From NCBI RefSeq assembly GCF_900094565.1, contig NZ_FMAF01000040.1, positions 1 through 42,922 of the forward strand: a stretch of DNA of 42,922 nucleotides. Reading direction: 5' to 3'. Position 1 is the stretch's first letter. Each line of letters starts with the position of its first letter. The position numbers and the translations under genes were made by a program. Positions 17,612 through 26,586 of this stretch are shown piece after piece. Under the pieces are notes generated by a model. It did no database searches, was not told the origin of the DNA, and saw nothing but the letters and a program-made list of their open reading frames with translations. The stretch is from Martinezella lusitana (GTDB taxonomy: Bacteria; Pseudomonadota; Alphaproteobacteria; Rhizobiales; Rhizobiaceae).

Positions 17612-18796
17612 ATGCGAATGAAACGGCGTTTCCTTTATACGATTATCACAATTGTTTTGTCTGTTTCGGTTTCGATGGGCGCCGCGACTGCTGCGGTCTC
17701 TTACCGTCATCTCTCCACGACGAATGGGACCACGATCCTTCTTGTTGAGGGCAGCTTCGAGACTGGCGATGATCCTCAACACATCGCCTTAGAACTTGCT
17801 GCAAGCCCGGCCAAATACATCGCGTTTAATTCGGCGGGTGGCGATCGATCAATCGCGATGGCTTTCGGGAAGGCAATCCGCAAGACCGGCCTTCCGACGC
17901 TCCAGACAAAAGGCTCCCCTTGTCTCGAAACCTGCCTTTTGGCTTTTATGGGTGGCCTTAGTCGTTATGCCGAAGATGAGAGCATAGGCATATCTGTAGA
18001 GACGTTTGCGACATCTGCGGAATCTGACGGTCGTCTCAATCCCTCAGTGTCAGCAGCCCTCAAAGACTACCTCGGCACGATGGGTGTCAGCGCTTCGCTT
18101 CTGGACGCAGCGTTGTCAATGCCGCTGGGGCAATCGAAAGAATTGAATCTTGTCGATATGGCGGGCTATCAGCTGGTAACGGCCCAGCTCAATGAAGAAA
18201 GCGCTTCGGCAGATGAAGTGCAGGATATTCAGCCCACCGATCAAGCAGGGGCAGTGGAAGTGTTCAATGAGTTCCAGCGGGTATGGTCGGGCTCGAGCAG
18301 CGAGGCGGTAGCCTTTCTTCGCAACGTCTATGCCGACCGCATCCAGTATTACGGAAAAGACCTTTCGCGAGAAGATGTGCTTAAGGAGAAGAGCGCTTTC
18401 GTGGACCGATGGCCGACAAGAATCTACACAGCGCGGCCGGGTTCAGTTCATGCGCTTTGTGCAGACAAGTGTTCAGTCTTCGGCGTTGTCGACTGGTACG
18501 CCTTCAGTGCAACCAGAAAAAAGGGTGCTTCAGGCGCAGTCAACCTGGCGCTGACTTGGGACCCGGTTAGTCGAAGGATAGTCAGTGAGACGGGCAGGGT
18601 CATTGAGACCGACAAAGCAGTCGCCGGCCCCGATCGTATCATCCGCCGTTGGATTCTCGACGCTACCGCCTGCTCGATTGGGAACGCTGTCGACGCGGAA
18701 GTATGCAAATCGCGCTCGATCCTGGAGGCCGATTTGAATAGCTCTGGATGGTGTGATCAGCGGGGATTGGGCTGGAGGCAGTGCGCCAGCCCGTGA
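17612..18796 (+). CDS. Secreted ClpP/crotonase-fold protein (COG3904-like) at the end of the hxs operon
   Basis: 394 residues. A signal peptide is seen (MRMKRRFLYTIITIVLSVSV... GAATAA, cleavage near 28). The core follows ClpP-like periplasmic proteins: YIAFNSAGGDRSIAMAFGKA, then IRKTGLPTLQTKGSPCLETC, then LLAFMGGLSRYAEDESIGI. In relatives the segment before LAFLGG reads CASACA with the nucleophilic Ser; here it is CLETCL, so the serine is missing and classical protease activity is doubtful. The C-terminal half (VFNEFQRVWSGSSSEAVAFL...) resembles a stress or SH3-associated extracytoplasmic domain. The two Cys of CLETC may form a disulfide. It starts 6 nt after hxsA and ends 4 nt from the convergent SH3 gene. 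Confidence 0.75.
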   Translation: MRMKRRFLYTIITIVLSVSVSMGAATAAVSYRHLSTTNGTTILLVEGSFETGDDPQHIALELAASPAKYIAFNSAGGDRSIAMAFGKAIRKTGLPTLQTKGSPCLETCLLAFMGGLSRYAEDESIGISVETFATSAESDGRLNPSVSAALKDYLGTMGVSASLLDAALSMPLGQSKELNLVDMAGYQLVTAQLNEESASADEVQDIQPTDQAGAVEVFNEFQRVWSGSSSEAVAFLRNVYADRIQYYGKDLSREDVLKEKSAFVDRWPTRIYTARPGSVHALCADKCSVFGVVDWYAFSATRKKGASGAVNLALTWDPVSRRIVSETGRVIETDKAVAGPDRIIRRWILDATACSIGNAVDAEVCKSRSILEADLNSSGWCDQRGLGWRQCASP

Positions 18797-18800
18797 TCAA

Positions 18801-19550
18801 CTAGCGGCCGCCCTCGCGGCGTGGAGTTTCGACTGACCGTGCTGCAGGAGTCGGTTTGCGAGCAACAGAAAGCACGGGACTGGAGGAAATCATCCCAGGA
18901 GGCACCCAGCCAATGGCGTCGCCGGCGCTAACGTGGGTCCAACCCGCTTCTTGCTCCATAAGAGATACAAGGGCGTTCTGCCCAAGACTGCCGACAACGA
19001 TGTACTTAGGACCAGGGCCGTCTCTGAGTTCAAGAGGTAGCCGAATGTAAGCGAACCTCGCGGCAGGGGGCGGGGTGGCCTTATCGAAAGGATCGACCGC
19101 AGGCGCGATGGTGGTCGCCTCCGATTTCTCGATGGACGCGATCAATCCATCGAAGACGTACGGATCAGGTTCAGGGGCGCCGCTCGTTGGCTGCGTGATC
19201 GGAAGCCCAGGGCTCGCCTCGGTGCTTTGAGGCGTAGGTGCGGAGAAAGACGGAGCCGCTTCCGAAACGGATGTCGCATTCGCTGTACTGGAAGATGTGG
19301 GCGACGGCTCTGCACTTGCAGGAGTCGCGGTTACCACCGAAGTTTGAGACGCAGGAAGCGCTTTTTCCTGAGCGCGTGTTGGGGTAGTAACCGGCGCTGT
19401 CACGATCTGATTGCGCGAGGGAATAAGTGACGAAACAGGGGCGTGAGACGCCGTTCCCGGCTTTGACGTCGTATTCGCTGCGAAGACAGCGCCCCCGATC
19501 ATCGCCAGCATTACCCAGAAGTCTCGGTATGCTCCGGCCACGCGCGTCAC
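18801..19550 (-). CDS. Membrane-anchored SH3b-domain protein, last gene of the TerY-P operon
   Basis: 249 residues from GTG 19550, 2 nt after the kinase-like gene's stop, with AGGG overlapping that stop region. An N-terminal transmembrane or signal segment (FWVMLAMIGGAVFAANT) is followed by a 110-residue Ser/Thr/Pro/Ala-rich linker. A C-terminal bacterial SH3 domain (about 165-225) reads YIRLPLELRDGPGPKYIVVG, then LVSLMEQEAGWTHVS and AIGWVPPGMI. This architecture places the SH3 domain across the cell wall in the periplasm, where it could meet the wall-binding HxsA. No enzyme motif is present. Confidence 0.78.
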   Translation of the reverse strand: MTRVAGAYRDFWVMLAMIGGAVFAANTTSKPGTASHAPVSSLIPSRNQIVTAPVTTPTRAQEKALPASQTSVVTATPASAEPSPTSSSTANATSVSEAAPSFSAPTPQSTEASPGLPITQPTSGAPEPDPYVFDGLIASIEKSEATTIAPAVDPFDKATPPPAARFAYIRLPLELRDGPGPKYIVVGSLGQNALVSLMEQEAGWTHVSAGDAIGWVPPGMISSSPVLSVARKPTPAARSVETPRREGGR

Positions 19551-19552
19551 CG

Positions 19553-21460
19553 TTACCCTATATCCATTTGGACTTGCTTAAGCCGCACATACGCTTCAAC
19601 CAATTGCGGGGGCGGGTTCCTTCGCAGTTCGGAGGCAGTATCCAGAAGTTCCTTGAGCTCATCCGGAGCACGCCTCAGCTCTCCTTCCAGGTCAGCCCTC
19701 TGACGCGCTATGTCCGTTTTGACCTCATTGATAGCCTGCGGATCGGTGGCAATGTGACTATTGAATACAAATTTCTTTTCAACAGACGACGACCAACTCG
19801 CAAGGGCGTCGGCTTTTTTGGGACCAATGCCGGGAACGGCTAAAACCGAGCGAGTCTTCACATCCCACGCGCTGTCAAAACCAAACGACGAGAGCGTTAC
19901 CGTCCTGCTCTGTCCAATGCCAGCGATTTTTGCGCGGGAGATCAAGTGCCCCTGCATGTGGCTCCTGAATTGAAGGTCTCTTTTCTTTCGCTCGAGCTCG
20001 GCGAGACGTTCGCGTTCCTGTTCCGGAAGTTTGCCATGAGCCGAGGCCAGGGACAGATAGTGGCTTTTTCGTTTCAGGAACACGGCAGGCCCGGCGTGCT
20101 CTTCCCAAATTTTCTTCTTCTCCTCCCATGCTGCGGTAGCCGCCTGCAGTTCGACCCTAAATTCTTCCGCAGGACGGCGGGATCGGATCATCATTGTGAT
20201 TGATGCGATAACCAGAGCTGCACCCCAGAAGCCATTCAACTGGTTTGCAAGGAAAATACCTATCAGCAGTCCCGCAACCGAGGCGAAAAACGCCAGCTGC
20301 TTTCCACGTGAGAAGGATACCGCCACAGGGCTGCGGGTGAGAGACGGAACCGCAATGATGCTTTCAGGTGCTGGGGGTTGGTTTGGTGGAGCGGGACGGT
20401 TGATCAGAGCAATGAGGTCACCGATGTTCAGTGTGGAAACAGTGCTTGAAATCTTCGCGGCGAAGAGGCTCCTGCCCATCGATTTCTCGAGGCGGCACCA
20501 GGGACACGACGAGCTCCGAAAATACGCATGCGATTTGTCAGCAGAGCACTCCAGCAAACCCTTCTCGAGCTTGCCGAGGATTTGGACCCACGAGGTCGCA
20601 TTCGGTCGACCGCCCGGAAGATCACCACTCTTTCCGAAAGCGGATTCGAATGCGTCGGAAACCTCCTTGCCAAAGTCACCCAGCGCTGGTGTTAGCGGCG
20701 GAGGTTCCATGCGCGTCTCAGCCCTGCGTGCGCTATAGGCGAAACGGTGGTCGCCTACAGCGGTCGGGATGTCTATGTCGCCAAGACCGAGATGCTTCCC
20801 AGCAAACGGATGTCTCCCAAGAAAAAGCAGCTGAAAGATGAGGACGGCTAGACCAAAGTTGTCGTGGTTCGCCATCCGAACCACTTTTTCGAAGTCCGCG
20901 CCTCTCAGCTCAGGCGGCGTGTAATCCGGCACGCCTACGGTGCAGCGATAGACTTCTGGCCCCTTATTGAACTGAAAGGAGTCGCTGTCGATCAGAGTTA
21001 CCATAGCCTGGTTTGAAACGAGGATGCCGGAGTGGTTTACGTCGCCGACCACGCAGCCCGTGCTGTGGATTGCAGCAAACGCGTTCGCAAGATTGAACGC
21101 GCTGCGCACCAGGAACCGGGCGTCGGCAGAAGGAAATTCCGTCCGCCTGCTGCCAGGCCCATAGAGTTCATGGATATTCTTAAAACCTGCGACCTTCTTC
21201 ATGGAAAACCCCATGAACATTCCGCTCTTGTCACTGACAGTGTCGATCGGGAAGGCGACGATGTCGGTTGTCTTGTGGAGTGCGGCCGACGTCATGGCAA
21301 GGATTTTTGCTTTCCTCTCGAAGGCCCTGCCGGGATTATAAATCTTCACCGCCAAATCGCCCGCCTCGTGGACGTGATAGACCGCGCCTTCGCCGCCTTT
21401 TCCTAGCATCCCGCCAAGCGTCAGCTTCCTCCCATCCGATCCGAATACGATAGTGCTCAT
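19553..21460 (-). CDS. TerY-P triad kinase-like protein with zinc motif, transmembrane pair and HhH domain
   Basis: 635 residues. N-terminal Ser/Thr-kinase fold: the glycine loop LGKGGEGAVYHV, then AVKIYNP with Lys39. The catalytic loop reads VVGDVNHSGILVSN where HRDxKxxN is usual. The DFG position is DSD (TLIDSDSFQF), followed by an APE-like VPDYTPPELRG. These look altered but keep both Asp residues. After the kinase come CPWC and further Cys (zinc-ribbon-like), two hydrophobic spans (FFASVAGLLIGIFL... WGAALVIASITMMI), a charged helical stretch, and a helix-hairpin-helix (SVLAVPGIGPKKADALASW). This matches the kinase of TerY-P triads. ATG 21460 overlaps the PP2C stop (ATGA). Confidence 0.83.
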   Translation of the reverse strand: MSTIVFGSDGRKLTLGGMLGKGGEGAVYHVHEAGDLAVKIYNPGRAFERKAKILAMTSAALHKTTDIVAFPIDTVSDKSGMFMGFSMKKVAGFKNIHELYGPGSRRTEFPSADARFLVRSAFNLANAFAAIHSTGCVVGDVNHSGILVSNQAMVTLIDSDSFQFNKGPEVYRCTVGVPDYTPPELRGADFEKVVRMANHDNFGLAVLIFQLLFLGRHPFAGKHLGLGDIDIPTAVGDHRFAYSARRAETRMEPPPLTPALGDFGKEVSDAFESAFGKSGDLPGGRPNATSWVQILGKLEKGLLECSADKSHAYFRSSSCPWCRLEKSMGRSLFAAKISSTVSTLNIGDLIALINRPAPPNQPPAPESIIAVPSLTRSPVAVSFSRGKQLAFFASVAGLLIGIFLANQLNGFWGAALVIASITMMIRSRRPAEEFRVELQAATAAWEEKKKIWEEHAGPAVFLKRKSHYLSLASAHGKLPEQERERLAELERKKRDLQFRSHMQGHLISRAKIAGIGQSRTVTLSSFGFDSAWDVKTRSVLAVPGIGPKKADALASWSSSVEKKFVFNSHIATDPQAINEVKTDIARQRADLEGELRRAPDELKELLDTASELRRNPPPQLVEAYVRLKQVQMDIG

Positions 21461-22227
21461 TTGCGCACACCGAGTACGAGCGTCTTGTCGTCATCGGTTC
21501 TTTCGCAAACGGATGGGCTTTCAAGATATTCTCGCAGCGCCATCGACAGAGGAAGGTTCCTGCCGGCTTCCTCCGAAAGAGCCAGCGGCGTCACCATCCG
21601 ATTGAAAAATGGCTCATGAGCCGAACGATTTGCGCTATTGAGGACTAGACGTTCGATGCCGTCGGAGAAGACTGCAAATCGATCGACACGACGGTCATTT
21701 CGAACGAAAGTGAGATGCGGTTGGGGATCATCGGTGATGAAGGTGGTTGTCGATGCATATTCGCCTTGATACGGCCACGACGGCACATCCCAGGCTTCGT
21801 CTCCTTCGTAGCGTACGACAGCCGCGCCATCGCCGATGTGAAAGATCACAGTACCGTTTTCAGACATGAGAGCAGCAACGCTTGTGGCCGCGAAATCGCG
21901 TCGCTGTGTTCCAGAGCGACTAGCCTTCGCGCTGATGTATTCGCGGATATCGTCTATCCAGTCCCAGACCATTTCTTCACGAAGCTGGGAGAGGGAGTGA
22001 TTTGCGAGATATCCGCGGATGAGCCGAAGCAGACCAATGCAGACTGATTTGGAACCAATCTGCGCCAGTTTTGCGCTTCCCGCACCATCTGAAACGATCA
22101 CTGCCATAACGGTTTCATCGACGCTGGCTAAAGTCTCACTCAATGCAAAATCCTGACATGGCAAACCCGTCTTCACATGGGAGGTGCCACGAGCACGGGC
22201 CGCAGCCCATCGCCAGCCGTCGGTCAT
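21457..22227 (-). CDS. PP2C-family protein phosphatase of the TerY-P triad
   Basis: 256 residues from ATG 22227, whose codon overlaps the vWA stop as ATGA; an alternative ATG lies at 22242. PP2C metal-binding motifs are visible: VIVSDGAGSAKLAQIGS, then VIFHIGDGAAVVRY, then FAVFSDGIERLVL, and the C-terminal DDDKTLVLGV with the last metal-ligand Asp. The N-terminus GWRWAAARARGTSHVKTG is typical of the PPM2-like phosphatases that accompany TerY vWA proteins. It would reverse phosphorylation by the downstream kinase-like protein, probably on the vWA partner or other clients. Cytoplasmic, no signal peptide. Confidence 0.88.
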   Translation of the reverse strand: MTDGWRWAAARARGTSHVKTGLPCQDFALSETLASVDETVMAVIVSDGAGSAKLAQIGSKSVCIGLLRLIRGYLANHSLSQLREEMVWDWIDDIREYISAKASRSGTQRRDFAATSVAALMSENGTVIFHIGDGAAVVRYEGDEAWDVPSWPYQGEYASTTTFITDDPQPHLTFVRNDRRVDRFAVFSDGIERLVLNSANRSAHEPFFNRMVTPLALSEEAGRNLPLSMALREYLESPSVCERTDDDKTLVLGVRK

Positions 22228-22904
22228 GCGATTGAGGCCCATCCGTCTGGCGTTGCAGGATTAGAGAGAGGAACGGCGTCACCGGGATTGGATTGCGAGA
22301 CCGAGCTTAGAGAGCTGGAAAGCCACTGGAACAGATCTCGAAACCTGAGTTCCTTCAGCGCCAAAGGCTGGCGCACGCAGATATGGGAAAGCGTTTCGAA
22401 ATTAGCACCGTCGACGCCGACAGCAAAAAAGCTGAAGGCCTTTTCAACTTCTCCAGCCTTGACCTGCGCCGCCGCACTCTGCCAGGCGTCTGTTGGGGCT
22501 CCGTCCGTAATCAGGAAAACCCACGGGCGATAGTATGAGATTCCGTTTTGGCGATAGGAGTTCTTCCGGTCGCGCAGGAGCCGGAGGCCCTCCTCGATTG
22601 CATGGCCCATTGGCGTATCTCCCTGTGCGGCCAACTCGGGGACGATCCAGTTTTGCATGCTTGTAAAGTCGTTCACGATGGTCACAGGGCCGAAGGAGAC
22701 TATGCCTATCTCAACGCGCTTAGATGCGAGAGAGTCCGCATAGAGTTCGTCTTTGAACTGGACGAGACCTTCATTGAGTTCCCTAAGCGGGCGTCCCCGC
22801 ATCGAACCAGAAACGTCTAGCAATAAAAGGCAGGGACAACGCGGTTCGGGATTGTCCACGAACTCCGCGCCATCAAAGGGAATTTGCTCAAACGGATTCG
22901 GCAT
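22224..22904 (-). CDS. TerY-like von Willebrand factor A domain protein
   Basis: 226 residues. The start at 22904 (MPNPFEQIPFDGAEF) has a strong GAGGAG 6-7 nt upstream; the open frame extends further but without support. A complete MIDAS is present: LLLDVSGSMRGRPL, the Thr in GDTPMGHAI, and FLITDGAPTDAWQ. The single vWA domain fills the protein, as in TerY. TerY-type proteins scaffold or present clients to the phosphatase/kinase pair. It is the first recognised gene of the minus-strand operon and is followed by overlapping PP2C and kinase genes. The 150 bp upstream of its start probably contain the operon promoter. Confidence 0.9.
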   Translation of the reverse strand: MPNPFEQIPFDGAEFVDNPEPRCPCLLLLDVSGSMRGRPLRELNEGLVQFKDELYADSLASKRVEIGIVSFGPVTIVNDFTSMQNWIVPELAAQGDTPMGHAIEEGLRLLRDRKNSYRQNGISYYRPWVFLITDGAPTDAWQSAAAQVKAGEVEKAFSFFAVGVDGANFETLSHICVRQPLALKELRFRDLFQWLSSSLSSVSQSNPGDAVPLSNPATPDGWASIA

Positions 22905-23057
22905 GTGGTTCTCCTCAAGCTTGCGAACAATGCATAGCAGCTCTCGCCGGCGCTGCATTTACAAAAGAGCGCTCAAAGATATTTTTTCGCCGGGTGTGGC
23001 TTTTGGGAAAAGCACCGGAACCGCGACTCTCGGGCTCGAGATGGCAGCATCGAGGTG

Positions 23058-23303
23058 TTACCGAAGTGCGCCGTGCAAAAGTGCAAGCAGCCAGGCGACG
23101 ACTAGCACCCAAAACACGGCCGAGTACATTATTCCGCAAGTGCGGCTCCGATAGCGGCGGCCAGTAGCAATGACATTGCCGAATTTAGGAAAGTGATACT
23201 GAAACCATAAGATGGCCTTGCCGGGAAATAGAAATACCATCCACCAGAGCCGCGGCCGAGTGCTCGAGCCGCTTTGTGATGAGGGGAGCTGGTGCATTGC
23301 CAT
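23058..23303 (-). CDS. Small two-span membrane protein upstream of the TerY-P operon
   Basis: 81 residues with two strongly hydrophobic segments (LWWMVFLFPGKAILWF and IMYSAVFWVLVVAWLLALLH) joined by a basic loop (ATGRRYRSRTCG), so it is predicted to be an inner-membrane hairpin. It is on the same strand as the vWA gene, with a 150-bp gap. No strong RBS is seen (GAGA only), and two Met codons (23303, 23297) could start it. No family was recognised. It may be part of the same system or an unrelated small gene. Confidence 0.5.
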   Translation of the reverse strand: MAMHQLPSSQSGSSTRPRLWWMVFLFPGKAILWFQYHFPKFGNVIATGRRYRSRTCGIMYSAVFWVLVVAWLLALLHGALR

Positions 23304-23830
23304 CGCGATCTCGTTGCCTGCGGACTAAGATTCGTCAGGCAGCATATACGAGTCTCTGGGAGAAGCTACCCAGGGTTTTTCTCAGACCGACGTTATACAA
23401 TCATGATGTTCAATTTAGCTCGTGGACGCTGCCGACAGCAATCTTCTTCCCACCTGGGTTCGTATTGGTCGTTGGCGACCGCAGGGCGGTGAATCGGGCG
23501 GAGAACGCCATCGACACTTCCAAGCGTGCTCTCCTTTTTGATCACGGCGTGGAAGTGCCGAACAAATGGGCGGCGATCTCCGAATTTACGCGGACCAGGA
23601 GGCTCCGAACCTCAAGCTAACAAGGGAGCCGTTGCGGAAGCCGTGGCCATTGCGCCCGGCCTATTTTGGAAGACCATTCGAAAGGGTTGCGGTTTCGATG
23701 AGACATTGGGGCGTTTGCGTTTGCTGCAATTGCAACCAAAGTTAACCGAGCGAAGTCTGGCGAGGTGGTACGGACCTGAGTAGCGTAAGAGGCTACGGCG
23801 CGCCCTGCGATTGGGCGTTAACGCTCGTTT
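23304..23830. other. Stretch with no supported gene
   Basis: Open frames here (for example 23526-23783 on plus) have no recognised family or convincing start and look like decayed sequence between the signalling operon and the IS-rich region. Confidence 0.4.
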
Positions 23831-23989
23831 ATGACGTTGCCGAGTGGCGTAGACGATCTCGACTTTGCACGTGCACGCTCAAACGCACCGAGTCTGCTCT
23901 TCATCGAAGAAATCGATTCCGTTGGACCGTGCGGCGAGAAAAAAGAGGGCGTCTTTATCACGGCGCCTGTATTTTCCCTGAGCGTCGTC
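23831..23989 (+). pseudogene. AAA+ ATPase fragment (FtsH-like Walker B region)
   Basis: A 53-residue frame contains DFARARSNAPSLLFIEEIDS followed by VGPCGEKK. This is the Walker B region of FtsH/CDC48-type AAA+ proteins (consensus NAPxILFIDEID). The Walker A part is absent upstream, and the frame runs into the truncated ISNCY copy on the right. It is a small relic cut by insertion or deletion. Confidence 0.55.
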
Positions 23990-24645
23990 TAGGCTGCCGA
24001 ACTGCTTGGGCTGGGCCGAAGTCAGGTTCACAGGCTGCTGCAGGCTTATGACCATTCAGGTCCGGCCGGCCTCGTTTCGAAGAAGCGAACGCAGCCGGGC
24101 AACCGGCGCCACAGCGAGGAGTTTCGCAATGCGGCGCTGGATCTGATCCGCGAGCGCTGTCTGGATTTCGGCCCGACACTGGCGCGTGAGAAGCTGATCG
24201 AGTTGCACCGGATCTCTGTTGCCAAGGAGACGCTGCGGCAATGGATGACTGAGGCCGGCATCTGGATCTCGCGCCGGGAACGCAAGAAACGGGTTTTCCA
24301 GCCGCGTGGCCGGCGCGACTGCTTTGGCGAACTGGTGCAGATCGACGGGTCGCATCACTGTTGGTTCGAGAACCGCGGCCCCAAATGCGCCCTACTCGTC
24401 TATATCGACGATGCCGCCGGAAAGCTTCTGCATTTGCGTTTTGCCGGATCGGAGAACACGTTCGACTATCTGCTGCGACGAAGGCCTATCTGCAGCAATG
24501 GGGCAAGCCGCTCGCTTTCTATAGCGACAAGCATGGTGTCTTTCGATCGACACATCCGTGAAGAAGGACCGGACGAGCGGCCTGACGCACTTCGGCCGGG
24601 CGCTTTATGAGCTGAACATCGACATCATCTGCGCCAAAACCCCCG
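23965..24645 (+). pseudogene. Truncated ISNCY-type transposase, second copy of the element at 32 kb
   Basis: Nucleotide and protein sequence parallel the intact transposase at 32134-33555 from its LSVV*AAELL segment (Gln replaced by TAG at 23988) to IDIICAKTP. Two one-base deletions relative to the intact copy break the frame: one near 24470 (after FDYL) and one near 24560 (after RSTHP). The first catalytic Asp (QIDGSHHCWFENRG) and second (FYSDKHGVF) regions remain. The Glu-containing third and the whole C-terminus are missing. It is inactive. Confidence 0.85.
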
Positions 24646-24816
24646 CGGATCCTCCGATCCGACCAGGGCGGCGCGTCCCGACCGCGATCCCGACCATCCG
24701 TCGACGCCTGACTGCGGCCCTGGCCAACCGCCTGCAACGATGTCCGTGCTGTACAAGGGCCATGGACAGCCGCGGCAAATCCGCGGTTTATGACGCAGTA
24801 AGACTAGACGACCCCA
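24646..24816. other. Short unassigned join between the IS fragment and the PrnB-like/GNAT gene
   Basis: Homology to the ISNCY copy stops near 24645. The next 170 bp show no recognised gene and probably contain the end of the minus-strand transcript. Confidence 0.3.
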
Positions 24817-26586
24817 TCAGTCTGAATTCCCGGGTCGCTTCTCAGCAGAAATCAACAAGTCATCCTGGCTGGCGAGCCGCTTCTCGTAGAAAATCACGGC
24901 ATACCCATGCAGCATCCCCTCACCGCGGCGACTATAGCCAGACGTCTCATACATCATTTGAGCCCCGACCTGGATGGTTGTTGTTTCGAGCATTATGCAC
25001 TTGATACCTAGGGCAGCGGCGCGCAGCTCCAATTCACTAAGTATTCTCCTTCCAAGCCCTCGTCGTTGAAAGGCGGGATCGACCCGCATCCGCTTCAGCT
25101 CTGCAACATCATCTTCGGCAGGTTTCAGTCCACCCATAGCGACGAGTTGGCCGCCAATATGAGCAACTACAAAATCTCCGCCTGAGGCTAGATATACGTC
25201 CCCGACATTACGCAAATCATCCTCCCATGCCCCTTCCGGCCCATGTACACCAACACCGTCGGATGCGCTTCGATGCAACCGCCATACATCGTCAGCATCT
25301 CCTACCTCGAATCGGCGAAAGACCACTTCGTCTTGAGACATTGACCATTTTCGCCTGATGTCGGAGATATGCTTGATCGAGGAAAATGCCGCCTCTAGCT
25401 TTGGTGCGCTCCCTAACAGCCGCTGCGACAACACATCCTCAATCCTTTCCGACATATCAACTCCAACAATTGGGAGACCCGGCCCTACCGTATATTTCAG
25501 GGCCGCACGACGATGCATCCGGGTAAACCGATCCAGCGCACAAACACAGGACGCGTGCAGCTCTCGGATTTCGCTGCTCTGGCGCTCCACGATGGACGAG
25601 ACCGTTGCGAGCTTAGGGAAAGGCGCTTTCCCTTCAAGCCAGCTTGGCTGGGTTCTCGCGCGCACCTTGTCTGGCGATAACCAGCGAAATACGTCGTCAA
25701 TGCATTTTTGAGGATAATATTCCGACAACCGATATACATCCTTGTAGAATTGCGGCTTCTGGCGCAACAGCTCTTCGCCGATCAGAAGAACCGAGACCGC
25801 CACGATGCGGGCAGAGAAACGACCGCTTGGGCCAAGCCTATCCTTGTAAGGGTTCTTTCCGTAGAACATGCGAAATTGCTCGAAAAGATCGTGCGACATA
25901 TGTTCATAAAAACGTTCCAAAACATAAATGGCTGACTCCAGCGACTTCATGCACAGCGATAGACACTTGCGTGCATCTGCCGCGACCGTGTCTCGCAACT
26001 CAAGCAGAGCTTCTATTGCCGACTGTAAGTCACCCTCAATAAGTTGATGGCCGAGGCAAAAATCGCGCTCCTCGACCCCAGCTGAACCGAGGCAATATAC
26101 GCGAGGATCCCTCTCCACTGGGTTGGTGAGGATCATGTCTTCATAGGAGAGGACATCAATGCTAGGCTGCCGCTGACGACTTAATTGTGCAATACGCATC
26201 AACGGTTCTCCTACCGCCAACTCCGCATCGACGGGATTGAGGCCGGCAAACGCGGACATCTGATAAGCACAATTGACGAGATACTGAATGTCTGTCTTAG
26301 CCACTCCGAAGTCGGACTGGGGCAGATTTATTAGCTGCGCCTCACAGTCTGTTCCCCGTATCATTGCGTTGATGCTCTGCCCGAGCGCCTTAACCGCTTC
26401 ATCTGGCCGTTCATTCCCTTTGATCTGCGCAATTTGGTGCGGGAGTTGCTCGGCGACGAAATCGCTGACAATCCCAAGCGGGCGTTTTGCCTGGCTGCGG
26501 TCGATGCTGTCGACCAGGTGAGAAAATATCCCCCGCGCCTGATGGGCGGGTCGATCTGGGATGGAAAAGGACGAGGTGAAGGTCAT
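24817..26586 (-). CDS. PrnB-like (DUF1864) heme-dioxygenase-fold domain fused to a GNAT acetyltransferase
   Basis: 589 residues from ATG 26586, which overlaps the upstream remnant's stop as ATGA. The frame extends to 26676, but the coupled start is preferred. Residues about 20-400 resemble the PrnB/DUF1864 fold: NPVERDPRVYCLG, then AIYVLERFYEHMSHDLFEQF, then KDRLGPSGRFSARIVAVSVL. A His near residue 358 (RFTRMHRRAALKYTVGPGLP) is at the position remembered as the proximal heme ligand of PrnB. Residues 419-570 are a GNAT domain with MRVDPAFQRRGLGRRILSE for acetyl-CoA binding and MMYETSGYSRRGEG. PrnB rearranges a tryptophan derivative in pyrrolnitrin synthesis. The substrate here is unknown; modification of an amino acid or small metabolite is inferred. 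Confidence 0.65.
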   Translation of the reverse strand: MTFTSSFSIPDRPAHQARGIFSHLVDSIDRSQAKRPLGIVSDFVAEQLPHQIAQIKGNERPDEAVKALGQSINAMIRGTDCEAQLINLPQSDFGVAKTDIQYLVNCAYQMSAFAGLNPVDAELAVGEPLMRIAQLSRQRQPSIDVLSYEDMILTNPVERDPRVYCLGSAGVEERDFCLGHQLIEGDLQSAIEALLELRDTVAADARKCLSLCMKSLESAIYVLERFYEHMSHDLFEQFRMFYGKNPYKDRLGPSGRFSARIVAVSVLLIGEELLRQKPQFYKDVYRLSEYYPQKCIDDVFRWLSPDKVRARTQPSWLEGKAPFPKLATVSSIVERQSSEIRELHASCVCALDRFTRMHRRAALKYTVGPGLPIVGVDMSERIEDVLSQRLLGSAPKLEAAFSSIKHISDIRRKWSMSQDEVVFRRFEVGDADDVWRLHRSASDGVGVHGPEGAWEDDLRNVGDVYLASGGDFVVAHIGGQLVAMGGLKPAEDDVAELKRMRVDPAFQRRGLGRRILSELELRAAALGIKCIMLETTTIQVGAQMMYETSGYSRRGEGMLHGYAVIFYEKRLASQDDLLISAEKRPGNSD

